A DNA stretch of 64,000 nucleotides from Gammaproteobacteria bacterium 53_120_T64 (GTDB lineage: Bacteria > Pseudomonadota > Gammaproteobacteria > Pseudomonadales > Porticoccaceae): the NCBI GenBank assembly GCA_002162815.1, contig MAAT01000042.1:1-64000 (forward strand). Direction: 5' to 3'. Of the stretch, positions 54,549 to 63,726 are shown piece by piece. A program made the position numbers and the translations under genes. Numbering within the stretch: the stretch's first letter is position 1; each line of letters begins with the position of its first letter. Under the pieces are notes generated by a model, which saw only the letters and a list, made by a program, of their open reading frames with translations, had not been told where the DNA came from and ran no database searches.

Positions 54549-54734
54549 ATGGCTAACGAAATCACTCCCCCCGGAACCGCCCCTTCCCTGCGCACACCGC
54601 GCAGTAAGTCTGTCACCGACAAACAAAAGAACTTGGCTCAGGAAAAAAAGAAACACCAGACAGACACGGACGAGCCAACTGATAAAAAAAATTCCGACGA
54701 CGATGGTCAAATTCATATCGACGAGTACATTTAA
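54549..54734 (+). CDS. Hypothetical 61-residue charged protein at the end of the motor operon
   Basis: An AGGAGG at 54538-54543 precedes ATG 54549 with a 5-base gap. The protein is hydrophilic and presumably disordered: RSKSVTDKQKNLAQEKKKH, then an acidic DSDDDGQIHIDEYI-like end. It begins 49 bp after motD in the same direction. I do not know the family. The strong ribosome site and position support a real gene. Confidence 0.6.
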   Translation: MANEITPPGTAPSLRTPRSKSVTDKQKNLAQEKKKHQTDTDEPTDKKNSDDDGQIHIDEYI

Positions 54735-54807
54735 CTCACCGCTGGTTGCTGTAAATGACGCTTACTCACCCCCTCCTCGCCACTGAGTGATGACACCTTG
54801 GCGGCGG

Positions 54808-56559
54808 CTAAACGAAGTAATCGATAACACCGCGACCCTCTAAAGGCCCACCCGGTGTCAATTCAAGTCCGGCTTCGTGCACCAGAGGCTCAGTACTATC
54901 ACCGTCTGCACCAAAGTGCTCCGAGTCCGCAAGCTGCTCCCGCTCTTGCTGTAACCCGCGGTCCGCGACATCGGCATTGGCCAAGTCCATACCACTTTCA
55001 GCAAACATTTCACGCAATCGCGGCAACGCCGCATCCAGCACATCTCGAGCTGCCGGATTGCTTGAAAAGAAGGTAACGCTGGTGCGTTCACCCTCGGTCA
55101 CCAATTTGACCTCAATACTGCCCAGCTCCGGCGGATTGAGTCGCAACTCAACCCCAGAGTTGTTCTGCCCCACCATCCAGCGAATGCGATTGCCCATCTC
55201 CACATCCCAGCCGGGCTGTCCAGCGGGTGTCTGCAGGGTAAAAAAGCGTTGCGGGCTGGCTTCCTGAGTGGCGCTGTATTTTGCCGGATCGCCACCAGAC
55301 AGTGCCAGGCTGGAACTGAGATTAGATAGATTCAGGCTCTGCGACTGTGGCGCTGCCTCACTCACTTCATGGCCCCCTGTCGCAATCGCAACATTCAGAG
55401 GCTTAGTGATATCCGACTTGCCAGCCAGCGCCGCCATAATGTTTTGGCGCACCTGTGCAAAGTTATCTTTTGCAGACGAGGTACTGGTAAGGTTTTCGCC
55501 AGCCACGGGTACTGGCTGAGACGGCTTGACGACCGAAGCCTCAAACAAGGTCGGTTTTTTGCTCGCCTGATTAGGATTGAGCACCGCGTCGAGATCGGCC
55601 TCGACTTCATCCACGGACTCGACATCGAGACTAACACTCGCCTCTGTCAATGCTTTGCCCGGCACCGGGCGTGCCACTGCTGCAGCCGTATGCGGCACAG
55701 TCGCCAACTCGGCGCTGGACAGTGGCTTCAGTGCCGCTGTATTCATCGCCTCAAGTTCACTCGCGGTTAATGCCGACCCCTGCCGCAGGGATGCCGCTAC
55801 TTCAGCGGAAGCCACTACAGCCGGTGCCACTGCAGCTATTGCATCATCAGCCATTGGCAGCAGAATCTCGCCATCACCCGGCGGGGATTCGAGACCCGTC
55901 GCGGCCGCAGTAAAAAACGGTGGCTCGACCTCGGCCTCGACCACTTCGCCCTCGCCCTGCTGCGGCAAAGCCGCGTCTTCAAGTGGCGCCTCATTGCCGC
56001 CGTCGGCCAGCGTCAGTACATTGCTTGGAACCGCATCGGCAGGATTCGTCTCTTCCGCCCCGAGCAAGGCCAGCACTCTTTCACCCATCGTCGCAAAGGG
56101 GGCCTCTAGCCCTTGCTCTGATAAACCCAGGGCGGGCGCACGCTGTAGCCCGAGATTTGAGGCCAGAGCTTCCGCACTGAGCAAAGCCCCTTTGCTGGCC
56201 ACAGTATCGTCAGGGGCTTGCCTCGAACCCTCGGCCTGCACCCCGCCTGCCTTGCCCTTGTCCTTGCCAGAGATCTTTCCGCCCGCCCTTTCTGCCGTGC
56301 TTGTCGACTCGGCCTGTGCCACCTTAGAGCTCGAATTGGCAGGCTTTTCAGCAGTGTCAGTCCGACCCTCGGTCGCTTCGACCGGCCTCGCACTGGCGCT
56401 TTTTTGCTCACTGCGCTGCTCGGCCTTGAGATGATTAGAAAACCCCGTTTCGCCCTTGTCGCCCCCCCCTGAAGGGGACGCGGAGGTCGACGCTGAGTTA
56501 GCGCTTAACATCTGAGCGGTCTGGCTGGCTGAAGCGGCCACCGGCATGGATTGGGGCAT
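54808..56559 (-). CDS. fliK: Flagellar hook-length control protein FliK
   Basis: The 583-aa protein is low-complexity, Ala/Ser/Glu-rich and disordered for about 440 residues. The C-terminal Flg_hook domain (about 455-550) has GNRIRWMVGQNNSGVELRLN and LGSIEVKLVTEG followed by ALPRLREMFAESGMDLANADV. It measures hook length and triggers the FlhB switch. It is transcribed toward motD, separately from fliJ, with its own candidate sigma-54 promoter. Confidence 0.93.
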   Translation of the reverse strand: MPQSMPVAASASQTAQMLSANSASTSASPSGGGDKGETGFSNHLKAEQRSEQKSASARPVEATEGRTDTAEKPANSSSKVAQAESTSTAERAGGKISGKDKGKAGGVQAEGSRQAPDDTVASKGALLSAEALASNLGLQRAPALGLSEQGLEAPFATMGERVLALLGAEETNPADAVPSNVLTLADGGNEAPLEDAALPQQGEGEVVEAEVEPPFFTAAATGLESPPGDGEILLPMADDAIAAVAPAVVASAEVAASLRQGSALTASELEAMNTAALKPLSSAELATVPHTAAAVARPVPGKALTEASVSLDVESVDEVEADLDAVLNPNQASKKPTLFEASVVKPSQPVPVAGENLTSTSSAKDNFAQVRQNIMAALAGKSDITKPLNVAIATGGHEVSEAAPQSQSLNLSNLSSSLALSGGDPAKYSATQEASPQRFFTLQTPAGQPGWDVEMGNRIRWMVGQNNSGVELRLNPPELGSIEVKLVTEGERTSVTFFSSNPAARDVLDAALPRLREMFAESGMDLANADVADRGLQQEREQLADSEHFGADGDSTEPLVHEAGLELTPGGPLEGRGVIDYFV

Positions 56560-56679
56560 AGGAACCTCGCGTTTATCTATCGCTGCTGATACAAGTCGAG
56601 ATCTGGCTGCCCAAGCGCGTTGTTAAACGCTAAGCATCAGACAGACACCCTCTCGTGAATTGGCTTTCAACAAAGGTAA

Positions 56680-56697
56680 TAGCAAAACGCGGGCCAG
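56680..56697 (-). promoter_or_regulatory. Candidate sigma-54 promoter for fliK
   Basis: Read on the minus strand, TGGCCCG-N4-TTGCT matches the sigma-54 consensus TGGCACG-N4-TTGCA at nearly every position, with GG at 56695-56694 and GC at 56683-56682 exactly 10 bases apart. Transcription would start near 56670, about 110 bp before fliK. Confidence 0.65.
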
Positions 56698-56781
56698 CTT
56701 AAATTTTTAGAATGCCTAGATGCTTGAATAGCCTAGGGCGACAAAACGACTGGAGGTCTATAGCGGTGCCAGGGTCGGCCC

Positions 56782-57228
56782 CTAATCCCCCCAGCCACAG
56801 TGGCCAGCGAGTCCCGAGCGCTCATCAATTTCTTTCTGTTCACGCTTATTGCGCTGCAGCAACTGCTCTTTTTGAACCTGTACCAAGGCGTTAGACAGGC
56901 TTTGGGTGCGCTGATGCTTAGCGACCCACTGCGTCTGACGCTCCATCACCTTGGCACCCAAGTCGACCAGTGTCTGGCGCTGAGCCTCAATCGCCTTATC
57001 CAGCTGGCCAAAAAAGGCACGGAAATCACCGAGCTGACGGGCGTTCATGCCACTGGCACCGGCATCGTGAAAACGCTGGCGATACTCTTCAAAAAAACCG
57101 GTCAACTGCTCGAGTTGCGCCTGCTCCTTGCCGTGATGTTCCTGCGCCTCGCCCAGCTCGCGACCGGCCTTATCACAGGCGTGCTCCGCCATTTTTTCCA
57201 ACTGTTTAAAGCGCTTTATCTTGGTCAT
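56782..57228 (-). CDS. fliJ: Flagellar export protein FliJ
   Basis: From ATG 57228 the product is 148 aa, almost wholly coiled coil, with the FliJ start KRFKQLEKMAEHACDKAGRELGEAQEH and QLGDFRAFFGQLDKAIEAQRQTLVDLGAKV. It links the FliI ATPase ring to FlhA. It lies 46 bp after fliI. Confidence 0.9.
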   Translation of the reverse strand: MTKIKRFKQLEKMAEHACDKAGRELGEAQEHHGKEQAQLEQLTGFFEEYRQRFHDAGASGMNARQLGDFRAFFGQLDKAIEAQRQTLVDLGAKVMERQTQWVAKHQRTQSLSNALVQVQKEQLLQRNKREQKEIDERSGLAGHCGWGD

Positions 57229-57274
57229 CAAACTACCCGTTATCACCCGACAAATTATGAAGTAACTACAAGCC

Positions 57275-58651
57275 CTACGCGGGCATCTGCAGATTGCTTA
57301 GTAAGCCATCAAGGGCCGAAAAACTCTGGTCTAAGGTCACACTTTGGCCCGCCTCCTGTCGCAAAAAGCCCTGCAGACGCGGATAGGCCTGTATCGCTTG
57401 ATCGATACGCGCATCACTGCCACCGACATAGGCACCGACACTGATCAGGTCACGATTTTGCTCGTAGAGACTGTAGAGCTGCTTAAAGTTCTGCACCAGT
57501 TTAAAACGCTCGGGGCCGACCAAGCGGTTCATTACCCGGCTCACCGAGGACTCAATATCGATCGCCGGATAACGACCGGAGTCGGCAATCCGCCGCGACA
57601 GAATAATATGGCCATCGAGTATCGCCCGCGCCGAATCGACCACCGGGTCATTCTCATCATCACCCTCCATCAACACCGTGTAAATGGCGGTGATGGAGCC
57701 CTTGCCGGCGATCTTGCCCGCCCGCTCCACCAGCTGTGGCAAGCGGGAGAACACCGAGGGCGGATAGCCCCGCGTCACCGGCGGCTCGCCAATCGCGAGA
57801 GCAATTTCCCGCTGCGCCTGGGCAAAGCGGGTCAGTGAGTCCATCAGTAATAAAACATTCTTGCCCTGGTCGCGGAAGTACTCGGCGATAGCCGTGGCGC
57901 GCCAGGCGCCGTGCAAGCGCATTAAGGGTGAATCATCGGCCGGTGAGGCCACCACCACGGCGCGCGCCAAGCCCGCCGGGCCGAGAGTTTCGACAATAAA
58001 TTCCTGTACCTCACGACCCCGCTCGCCGATCAGCCCCACCACCACCACGTCGGCATCGGTGTACTGGGTCATCAGGCCCAGCAGGGTACTCTTACCGACG
58101 CCACTGCCGGCAAACAGACCGAGGCGCTGGCCCCGACCCACGGTTAACAGGGCGTTAATGGCGCGAATGCCGACATCCAGTGGTTCGGTAATCAGCGCCC
58201 GCTGCAGGGGGTTGACGGTCTGCCCCTGCAAGGATGTATGGCCCGCCAACTGCGGTTGCTCAGCGCCATCCAGCGGGCGCCCAGCGCCATCAATCACCCG
58301 GCCGATCAGGGCATCGCCGACTTCGACCTCGGTGTCACCGGGCACGGGAATAACCAGGGCATTTGGCGTCAAGCCATGTACCGAGCCAATCGGCATCAAA
58401 AACAGGCGCTGGTCGGCGAAGCCCACCACCTCGGCCTCCACCGAGGCACCGCTGGGGGCGGTGATATGGCAACGGCTGCCAATGGCGGCCTGACAGCCCG
58501 TCGCCTCCAAGGTCAGCCCCACCATTCTCACCAACTTGCCCCGCACCATGGCCATTGGGTCGACCACACCCGGTAAAACCTCACTGCGCGCCGCCAAGCG
58601 GGCACTAATCAGCTCCCCGCCACCCAGCTCAACGCCTTGGGCCGAGTTCAC
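57275..58651 (-). CDS. fliI: Flagellum-specific ATP synthase FliI
   Basis: The 458-aa ATPase has the Walker A LFAGSGVGKSTLLGLM near 178, GLIGERGREVQEF near 205, the Walker B VLLLMDSLTRFAQAQREIALA near 260 and GGSDARIDQAI near the end. It forms the hexamer that assists export. It overlaps fliH by 4 bp. Confidence 0.97.
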   Translation of the reverse strand: MNSAQGVELGGGELISARLAARSEVLPGVVDPMAMVRGKLVRMVGLTLEATGCQAAIGSRCHITAPSGASVEAEVVGFADQRLFLMPIGSVHGLTPNALVIPVPGDTEVEVGDALIGRVIDGAGRPLDGAEQPQLAGHTSLQGQTVNPLQRALITEPLDVGIRAINALLTVGRGQRLGLFAGSGVGKSTLLGLMTQYTDADVVVVGLIGERGREVQEFIVETLGPAGLARAVVVASPADDSPLMRLHGAWRATAIAEYFRDQGKNVLLLMDSLTRFAQAQREIALAIGEPPVTRGYPPSVFSRLPQLVERAGKIAGKGSITAIYTVLMEGDDENDPVVDSARAILDGHIILSRRIADSGRYPAIDIESSVSRVMNRLVGPERFKLVQNFKQLYSLYEQNRDLISVGAYVGGSDARIDQAIQAYPRLQGFLRQEAGQSVTLDQSFSALDGLLSNLQMPA

Positions 58652-59262
58652 TCGACAGCCCCCAAATCGGCAGACAAGAGGCCCGCGACAATGGCGTCGA
58701 TCCGAGTCTGTAGGGTGGCGTCAATAAATTCGGCACTGCTGTTGATCTGGCACTCGCCCCGCGCCAGGCTGCGATCTTCAATAATCCGCCAATGCTGGGC
58801 CGGGGGGGCATCTTTGAGACCGTCTTTAACGATCGCGACATCCTGCGGGTGAAGGTGGACATCGATATCGCGGGCCGCAGCGGATAGCACCGAACAGGCC
58901 TGACTCACGGTTTCCAAAATCAACTGGGGCTGGGTTTTTAGCTCCTGGCGGACAATTTCTTTGGCGATAGCCGCCGCCAGCTTTGCCAACTCAGTCTCGA
59001 CATTTTCACTAATCTGGCGAAACGGGTGGGCGGCCTCATCATACAACTCAGCTAAGCGTTGAGCGCCCTCCTGCACAGTCTGATGCCCGGCCTCAAGGCC
59101 CTCCCAGCGCCCCACTTCATAACCCTTCGCCTTGGCCTGCTGTTCAATGGCCTCGAGCTCTTCATTGGTGTGCGTTTCACGCACGGGCTGGCCGACGTTG
59201 GGCGCCTGCCAACGGCTTAATTCGGGCCCATCAGCGGCGCGTACTACCTTAGACAAATTCAT
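58648..59262 (-). CDS. fliH: Flagellar assembly protein FliH
   Basis: From ATG 59262 the product is 204 aa: a variable N-terminus, a glycine/acidic helical region (YEVGRWEGLEAGHQTVQEGAQRLAELYDEA) and the C-terminal V-type-ATPase-subunit-E-like domain with VRQELKTQPQLILETVSQA and VHLHPQDVAIVKDGL. It is the stator of the FliI ATPase. GGAGGTG lies right at the start, and the gene overlaps the fliG end by 14 bp. Confidence 0.92.
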   Translation of the reverse strand: MNLSKVVRAADGPELSRWQAPNVGQPVRETHTNEELEAIEQQAKAKGYEVGRWEGLEAGHQTVQEGAQRLAELYDEAAHPFRQISENVETELAKLAAAIAKEIVRQELKTQPQLILETVSQACSVLSAAARDIDVHLHPQDVAIVKDGLKDAPPAQHWRIIEDRSLARGECQINSSAEFIDATLQTRIDAIVAGLLSADLGAVE

Positions 59263-60259
59263 CACCTCCGGTTCCACCGAGGGTGATTTCACCCTCTTCG
59301 GCCAAGCGTTGCGCGACGGCAAGAATCTCTTTCTGAGAATCTTCCACTTCACTGAGACGCACCGGGCCGCGCGTTTCGAGATCCTCTTCCATCATTTCGG
59401 CGGCGCGCTTGGACATATTGCCAAATATTTTCTTGCGCACCGGCGTATCGGCACCTTTTAAGGCGATCACCAGCACGTCGGATGACACCTCGCGCAACAA
59501 GCGCTGAATACCCCGGTCCTCAACGTCGAGCAAGTTGTCGAAGACAAACATCAGGTCGCGCACCTTATCGCTCATATCCTGGTCGACCTCAGAGATCGCC
59601 TCAATCAGCTCGCCCTCCAGTTCGGAGTCGATATAACTGAGAATATCGGCGGTCGATTGCAGGCCGCCCACCGCCGAGGCCTGGGCCTGACTGCCATCGC
59701 GAAACTGTCTTTCGAGAATTTCATCCAGCTCGATAAGGGCCGAGGGATGAATCGCATCCAACTGCGCAATTCTCACCACGGCCTCCTTGCGGATCGACTC
59801 GGGCAGATGTTTGATCACCTCGGCCGATTGCTCGCTGTCGAGATAGGCCAGCACGATGGCAATAATTTGCGGGTGCTCACCACGAATCATCGCCGCCACA
59901 GCGCGGGAGTCCATCCACTTTAGCGACTCCACACCCTTTGAATCCCGGCCCTCAATCACCGTATTGATCACGCCCTCGGCCTTATCTTCACCGAGGGCAT
60001 CCTTCAATACCGAGCGCACAAAATCTTCGTTATCACCACTGAAGGAGGTCGCCTCACCGAGAGATTCGGTAAACTGGCCGATCACCTCCTCGGCCTGCTG
60101 ACGAGAAACCGTGCGCAGGGTCGCCATCGCGGCGCCAATTTTATGCACCTCCTTGGGCGCCATATGCCTGAGTATTTGTGCCGCCGACTGCTCGCCAACG
60201 CCGAGTAGAAAAACCGCAGCCTTTTCAACACCTTTTAGAGTTTCTGCTTTTTCAGCCAT
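59249..60259 (-). CDS. fliG: Flagellar motor switch protein FliG
   Basis: From ATG 60259 the protein is 336 aa. It has FliG N, middle (SLKWMDSRAVAAMIRGEHPQIIAIVLAYLD) and C domains; the C domain has MFVFDNLLDVEDRGIQRLLREV with the charged residues that meet the stator. It starts inside the end of fliF (8-bp overlap). The frame is open to 60274. Confidence 0.96.
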   Translation of the reverse strand: MAEKAETLKGVEKAAVFLLGVGEQSAAQILRHMAPKEVHKIGAAMATLRTVSRQQAEEVIGQFTESLGEATSFSGDNEDFVRSVLKDALGEDKAEGVINTVIEGRDSKGVESLKWMDSRAVAAMIRGEHPQIIAIVLAYLDSEQSAEVIKHLPESIRKEAVVRIAQLDAIHPSALIELDEILERQFRDGSQAQASAVGGLQSTADILSYIDSELEGELIEAISEVDQDMSDKVRDLMFVFDNLLDVEDRGIQRLLREVSSDVLVIALKGADTPVRKKIFGNMSKRAAEMMEEDLETRGPVRLSEVEDSQKEILAVAQRLAEEGEITLGGTGGDEFV

Positions 60260-61862
60260 CTTGTACCCAATCACTCATTACGCTGGCTGCCCGCTTCGGG
60301 CTCTGCCCGGCGATCGTCTGTGCCAATTGTACCTGTTGGTCGTAGCTATTCACTCCTGAAGGCAGCTGCGGTGCACCACCCGCAACTTGGTCGGCACCGA
60401 GCTGTAATTCACCACTGAGGGCACGACCACCGGCCTGCTTGCCAAGGCCGGTCAGACTTTTCATCACCGGGCGCAGAATACCAAAGATAAGCAACAGAAT
60501 ACCCAAGCCACCCGCGACCTGCTTGGCGATATCCAATACCCAAGGCTGCTGCCAGATGGGAATCTCGGGCATCGGCTCGAGTATTTCTGGCTCGATAAAG
60601 GAGGCGTTCATCAGGTTGACACTATCACCCCTTTCCTCACTAAAGCCCACCGCCTCTTTAACTAACTGGGTTAAACGCTCGATCTCCTCATCCGGCAAAG
60701 GCAAACGCTCAATCTCACCCGCCTCGTTGGTTTGCTGGCGATAATCCAGTAATACCGCTACCGACAGCTTCTTAATGGTGCCCGGTGCCTCTTTAATGTG
60801 GCTGATCACCTTATCCAGCTCAAAGTTGCGGGTCGCCTGGCGGGTCGTTTGCGTGGCGGCACTGGTGTTTCCCGATGCCGCTTCATCGGCACCCGGTACG
60901 CCGGCAGCCGCATCGGGCTGATTTGACTGCGCCCCCGGTGCGCCGCCAAAGGCATTGCTGTTATCACTACTGCGCTCTTCCGACGTTTGCTCGCTGCGCA
61001 GCAAGGTATTATTCGGCCCGAAGGTCTCACTGGTGCGCTCTATCGCCGTAAAGTCGACATCGGCGGTGACCTGGGCTCGCACCTTGCCAGGCCCCATAAT
61101 CGGTGCCAATAAGTCGACAATGCGCTGGGAATAACTTTCTTCGATGCCACTGGCAAAGGAAAATTGCTCGGAGCCCATCGCCATCGACGACGAACCGCCA
61201 CCGGTGGTAAGTAAGTTGCCGCGCTGGTCGACCACCGTCACCTGCTCAACCTCCATTCCCGGTACGCTGGAGGCCACCAAGTGAATAATCCCCGCCACCT
61301 GTGACTGGTTGAGCTTGCGACCCGGAAACAGGCTAATCAGCACCGAGGCACTGGCGCCCTGTTGGTTGCGCAAAAAGGCCGATTTTTTCGGTATCGCCAA
61401 ATGTACCCGTGCGCCCTTGACGCTATTGAGGGTAGCAATTGACCTTCCCAACTCACCCTCTAACGCGCGGTTAAAACGTGTTTTTTCGATAAAGCTACTG
61501 GTGCCGAAGCTCTGCTCCTCGTCGAGTAGTTCAAAACCCGGATTACTACTCTTCGGCAGTCCCTGACTGGCCATTTGAATACGCAGGTTATGCACCTTGC
61601 CCGCCGGTACAGACACCGACGAGCCCTGCATGCGATAGGGGGTATTACTCTGCTCAAGCAAAGTCACCACTTGGGCGGCATCGGTACCACTCATGCCGTC
61701 AAACAGCGGCACATAATTGGGCTCTTTGGCCCAGGAATAAATACCCACGCCCAGGGCAATACTCGCCGCCAGGCCAATCAACAGACCCAACTGACGAACG
61801 ATGGGTAAATTACTCATGCCGACAAACTGGCCGGCGACATTGCTGGGATTTACCAGAGCCAT
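60252..61862 (-). CDS. fliF: Flagellar MS-ring protein FliF
   Basis: The 536-aa protein has two membrane helices (about 25-45 and 435-455), two ring-building motif domains (about 47-220) with GLPKSSNPGFELLDEEQSFGTSSFIEKTRFNRALEGEL, a variable beta-collar and a C-terminal FliG-binding tail. It nucleates the basal body. It follows fliE by 96 bp. Confidence 0.96.
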   Translation of the reverse strand: MALVNPSNVAGQFVGMSNLPIVRQLGLLIGLAASIALGVGIYSWAKEPNYVPLFDGMSGTDAAQVVTLLEQSNTPYRMQGSSVSVPAGKVHNLRIQMASQGLPKSSNPGFELLDEEQSFGTSSFIEKTRFNRALEGELGRSIATLNSVKGARVHLAIPKKSAFLRNQQGASASVLISLFPGRKLNQSQVAGIIHLVASSVPGMEVEQVTVVDQRGNLLTTGGGSSSMAMGSEQFSFASGIEESYSQRIVDLLAPIMGPGKVRAQVTADVDFTAIERTSETFGPNNTLLRSEQTSEERSSDNSNAFGGAPGAQSNQPDAAAGVPGADEAASGNTSAATQTTRQATRNFELDKVISHIKEAPGTIKKLSVAVLLDYRQQTNEAGEIERLPLPDEEIERLTQLVKEAVGFSEERGDSVNLMNASFIEPEILEPMPEIPIWQQPWVLDIAKQVAGGLGILLLIFGILRPVMKSLTGLGKQAGGRALSGELQLGADQVAGGAPQLPSGVNSYDQQVQLAQTIAGQSPKRAASVMSDWVQDG

Positions 61863-61958
61863 TTCAGCCTACTCCCCATACATTGTTGATCCGTATATTG
61901 ACTATAGTCGTAGATAAACACACCTTCTCACTGGCGCAGCGATCAGCCCTAAAGCCGC

Positions 61959-62285
61959 TCATACCGGCATATTCATAATGTCTTGGTAGGCAGACAACAA
62001 CTTATTGCGCACCTGGGTCATCGCCTGAAAGGAAATACTGGCCTCCTGCAGGGCGACCATCACCTGGGGTAACTCCACACCCTCGTCACCGCGCTGAAAC
62101 GCATCGCGCATGTCGCCGGCTTGGGTCATGGTGTCACTGGCCTTGCCAATGGATTCCGCCAGCACCTTGCCAAATTCACTGCCACCGCCGGTGGCATCGC
62201 CAACGCTGGAGACTTCACCGGACTTCGCCGCCGATTCGAGAACGCGCATCTGGGCGAGTACTTGATTGATCGCTACCTGGCTCAT
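61959..62285 (-). CDS. fliE: Flagellar hook-basal body protein FliE
   Basis: The 108-aa protein has typical length, an N-terminal disordered segment with INQVLAQMRVLESAA and the C-terminal rod-forming helix VALQEASISFQAMTQVRNKLLSAYQDIMNMPV. It joins the MS ring to the rod. It heads fliEFGHIJ; I see no clear sigma-54 box in the 67 bp before it. Confidence 0.94.
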   Translation of the reverse strand: MSQVAINQVLAQMRVLESAAKSGEVSSVGDATGGGSEFGKVLAESIGKASDTMTQAGDMRDAFQRGDEGVELPQVMVALQEASISFQAMTQVRNKLLSAYQDIMNMPV

Positions 62286-62352
62286 TGTTGATTCCTCAAG
62301 CGTTGTTGCTGATATCTGTCTTTAAAAATGGCCCGCTAAAATGACTCAGCGC

Positions 62353-63726
62353 TTAGGTTCCGTACATATCGGGTAGGACGATGCCGTCGTCGCGCAACTT
62401 CGCCAACTTATAGCGCAGGGTGCGCGGGCTAATGCCCAGCCGCTCGGCGGTTTCCTTGCGCCGGCCACGCTCGGCCTTGAGCGCATCGACGATAATCTGC
62501 TGCTCGTGGCCGCGCAGGTCGTTTTCCAGTGCCGAGCCGTCGAGGGCCTCGGCTGGCGCGGCGACAGTACTAGGCACCGACAACAGTGACACCGGCGCAC
62601 CCGGCTCCTCGAGATGAATGTCCGCCTCGCCGAGAATATCCCCGGCGAGTAAAATCATCGCGCGCTGCACGACATTGTGTAATTCACGAATATTGCCCGG
62701 CCAGGCGTAGGCCTCGAGCATTTGCGCGGCCCTAGGGGACAAGTTCACCACTTGGCCCGCGCCACTCTGCTCGTCGACAAAGCGGCGCACCAGGGGCAGG
62801 ATGTCGCCGCGACGCTCACGCAAGGGGGCCAGGGCGATGGGGAAAACATTGAGCCGGTAGAACAGATCTTCACGAAAGCGCCCGGCCGTCACCTCGCCGC
62901 GCAAGTCCCGATTGGTGGTCGCCAGCACGCGGACATCGAGGGCAATAGTGCCCTTGCCGCCGAGGCGCTCGACCTCTTTCTCCTGCAGGACCCGCAGTAA
63001 TTTCGCCTGCAGGGCGACGTCCATTTCCGATATTTCATCGAGTAACAGCGTGCCGCCCTCGGCCTGTTCAAATTTACCGGCGCGGGCTTGGTGAGCGCCG
63101 GTAAAGGCGCCCTTTTCATAACCGAAGAGAATCGACTCGAGCATGGTCTCCGGCAGGGCCGCACAATTGATCGCCACAAAGGGGCCATCGCAGCGGCTGG
63201 AGTTATCGTGAATAAAGCGCGCCAGTACTTCCTTGCCGGTGCCCGACTCACCGCTGAGCATCACCGTGGCATCGGAGGCGGCGACCCGGCGCGCCAGTTC
63301 CACCACCTGCTGGGCTCTAGGATCCTCGGCGATCATCTCTGCGCCATCGCCCGCCGCTTTATGGGCAAAGCGGCTGACCATGGCAATCAACACCTCCGCC
63401 TCGAAGGGCTTGATCAAATAATCGGCGGCGCCATCGCGCATCGCCGCGACGGCCTTTTCAACACAGCCAAACGCCGTCATCAGCACCACCGGCAAGCGCG
63501 GCCAGGTGCGCTTAATATTCTGCAACAGGGCGTGGCCATCCATCGCCGCCATTTGTACGTCGCTGACGACCAGGTCGACCGACTGGCGGTGCAACAGTGC
63601 CAGCGCCTCAACGCCATCGCAGGCAAATTCGACGCCGTAGCCGGCAAACGCCAGGGTATCGCAGAGCGCCTCGCGCAGTAGGTCATCGTCCTCAACGACC
63701 AATATCTTTAAAGCCACATTACTCAT
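62353..63726 (-). CDS. fleR: Sigma-54-dependent flagellar response regulator FleR/FlrC
   Basis: The 457-aa protein has a receiver domain (about 7-120, acceptor Asp in LVVSDVQM), and an AAA+ domain with Walker [14 protein letters not shown] near 160 and the sigma-54 contact loop GAFTGA near 207. A Fis-type helix-turn-helix lies at the C-terminus (about 415-452, [23 protein letters not shown]). With its kinase FleS it activates class III flagellar genes. It lies directly upstream of fliE. Confidence 0.93.
   Translation of the reverse strand: MSNVALKILVVEDDDLLREALCDTLAFAGYGVEFACDGVEALALLHRQSVDLVVSDVQMAAMDGHALLQNIKRTWPRLPVVLMTAFGCVEKAVAAMRDGAADYLIKPFEAEVLIAMVSRFAHKAAGDGAEMIAEDPRAQQVVELARRVAASDATVMLSGESGTGKEVLARFIHDNSSRCDGPFVAINCAALPETMLESILFGYEKGAFTGAHQARAGKFEQAEGGTLLLDEISEMDVALQAKLLRVLQEKEVERLGGKGTIALDVRVLATTNRDLRGEVTAGRFREDLFYRLNVFPIALAPLRERRGDILPLVRRFVDEQSGAGQVVNLSPRAAQMLEAYAWPGNIRELHNVVQRAMILLAGDILGEADIHLEEPGAPVSLLSVPSTVAAPAEALDGSALENDLRGHEQQIIVDALKAERGRRKETAERLGISPRTLRYKLAKLRDDGIVLPDMYGT

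Noticed and set aside
62286-62352. Sigma-54 promoter before fliE
   Set aside because: No GG-N10-GC pair with a reasonable consensus was found on the minus strand in this gap.
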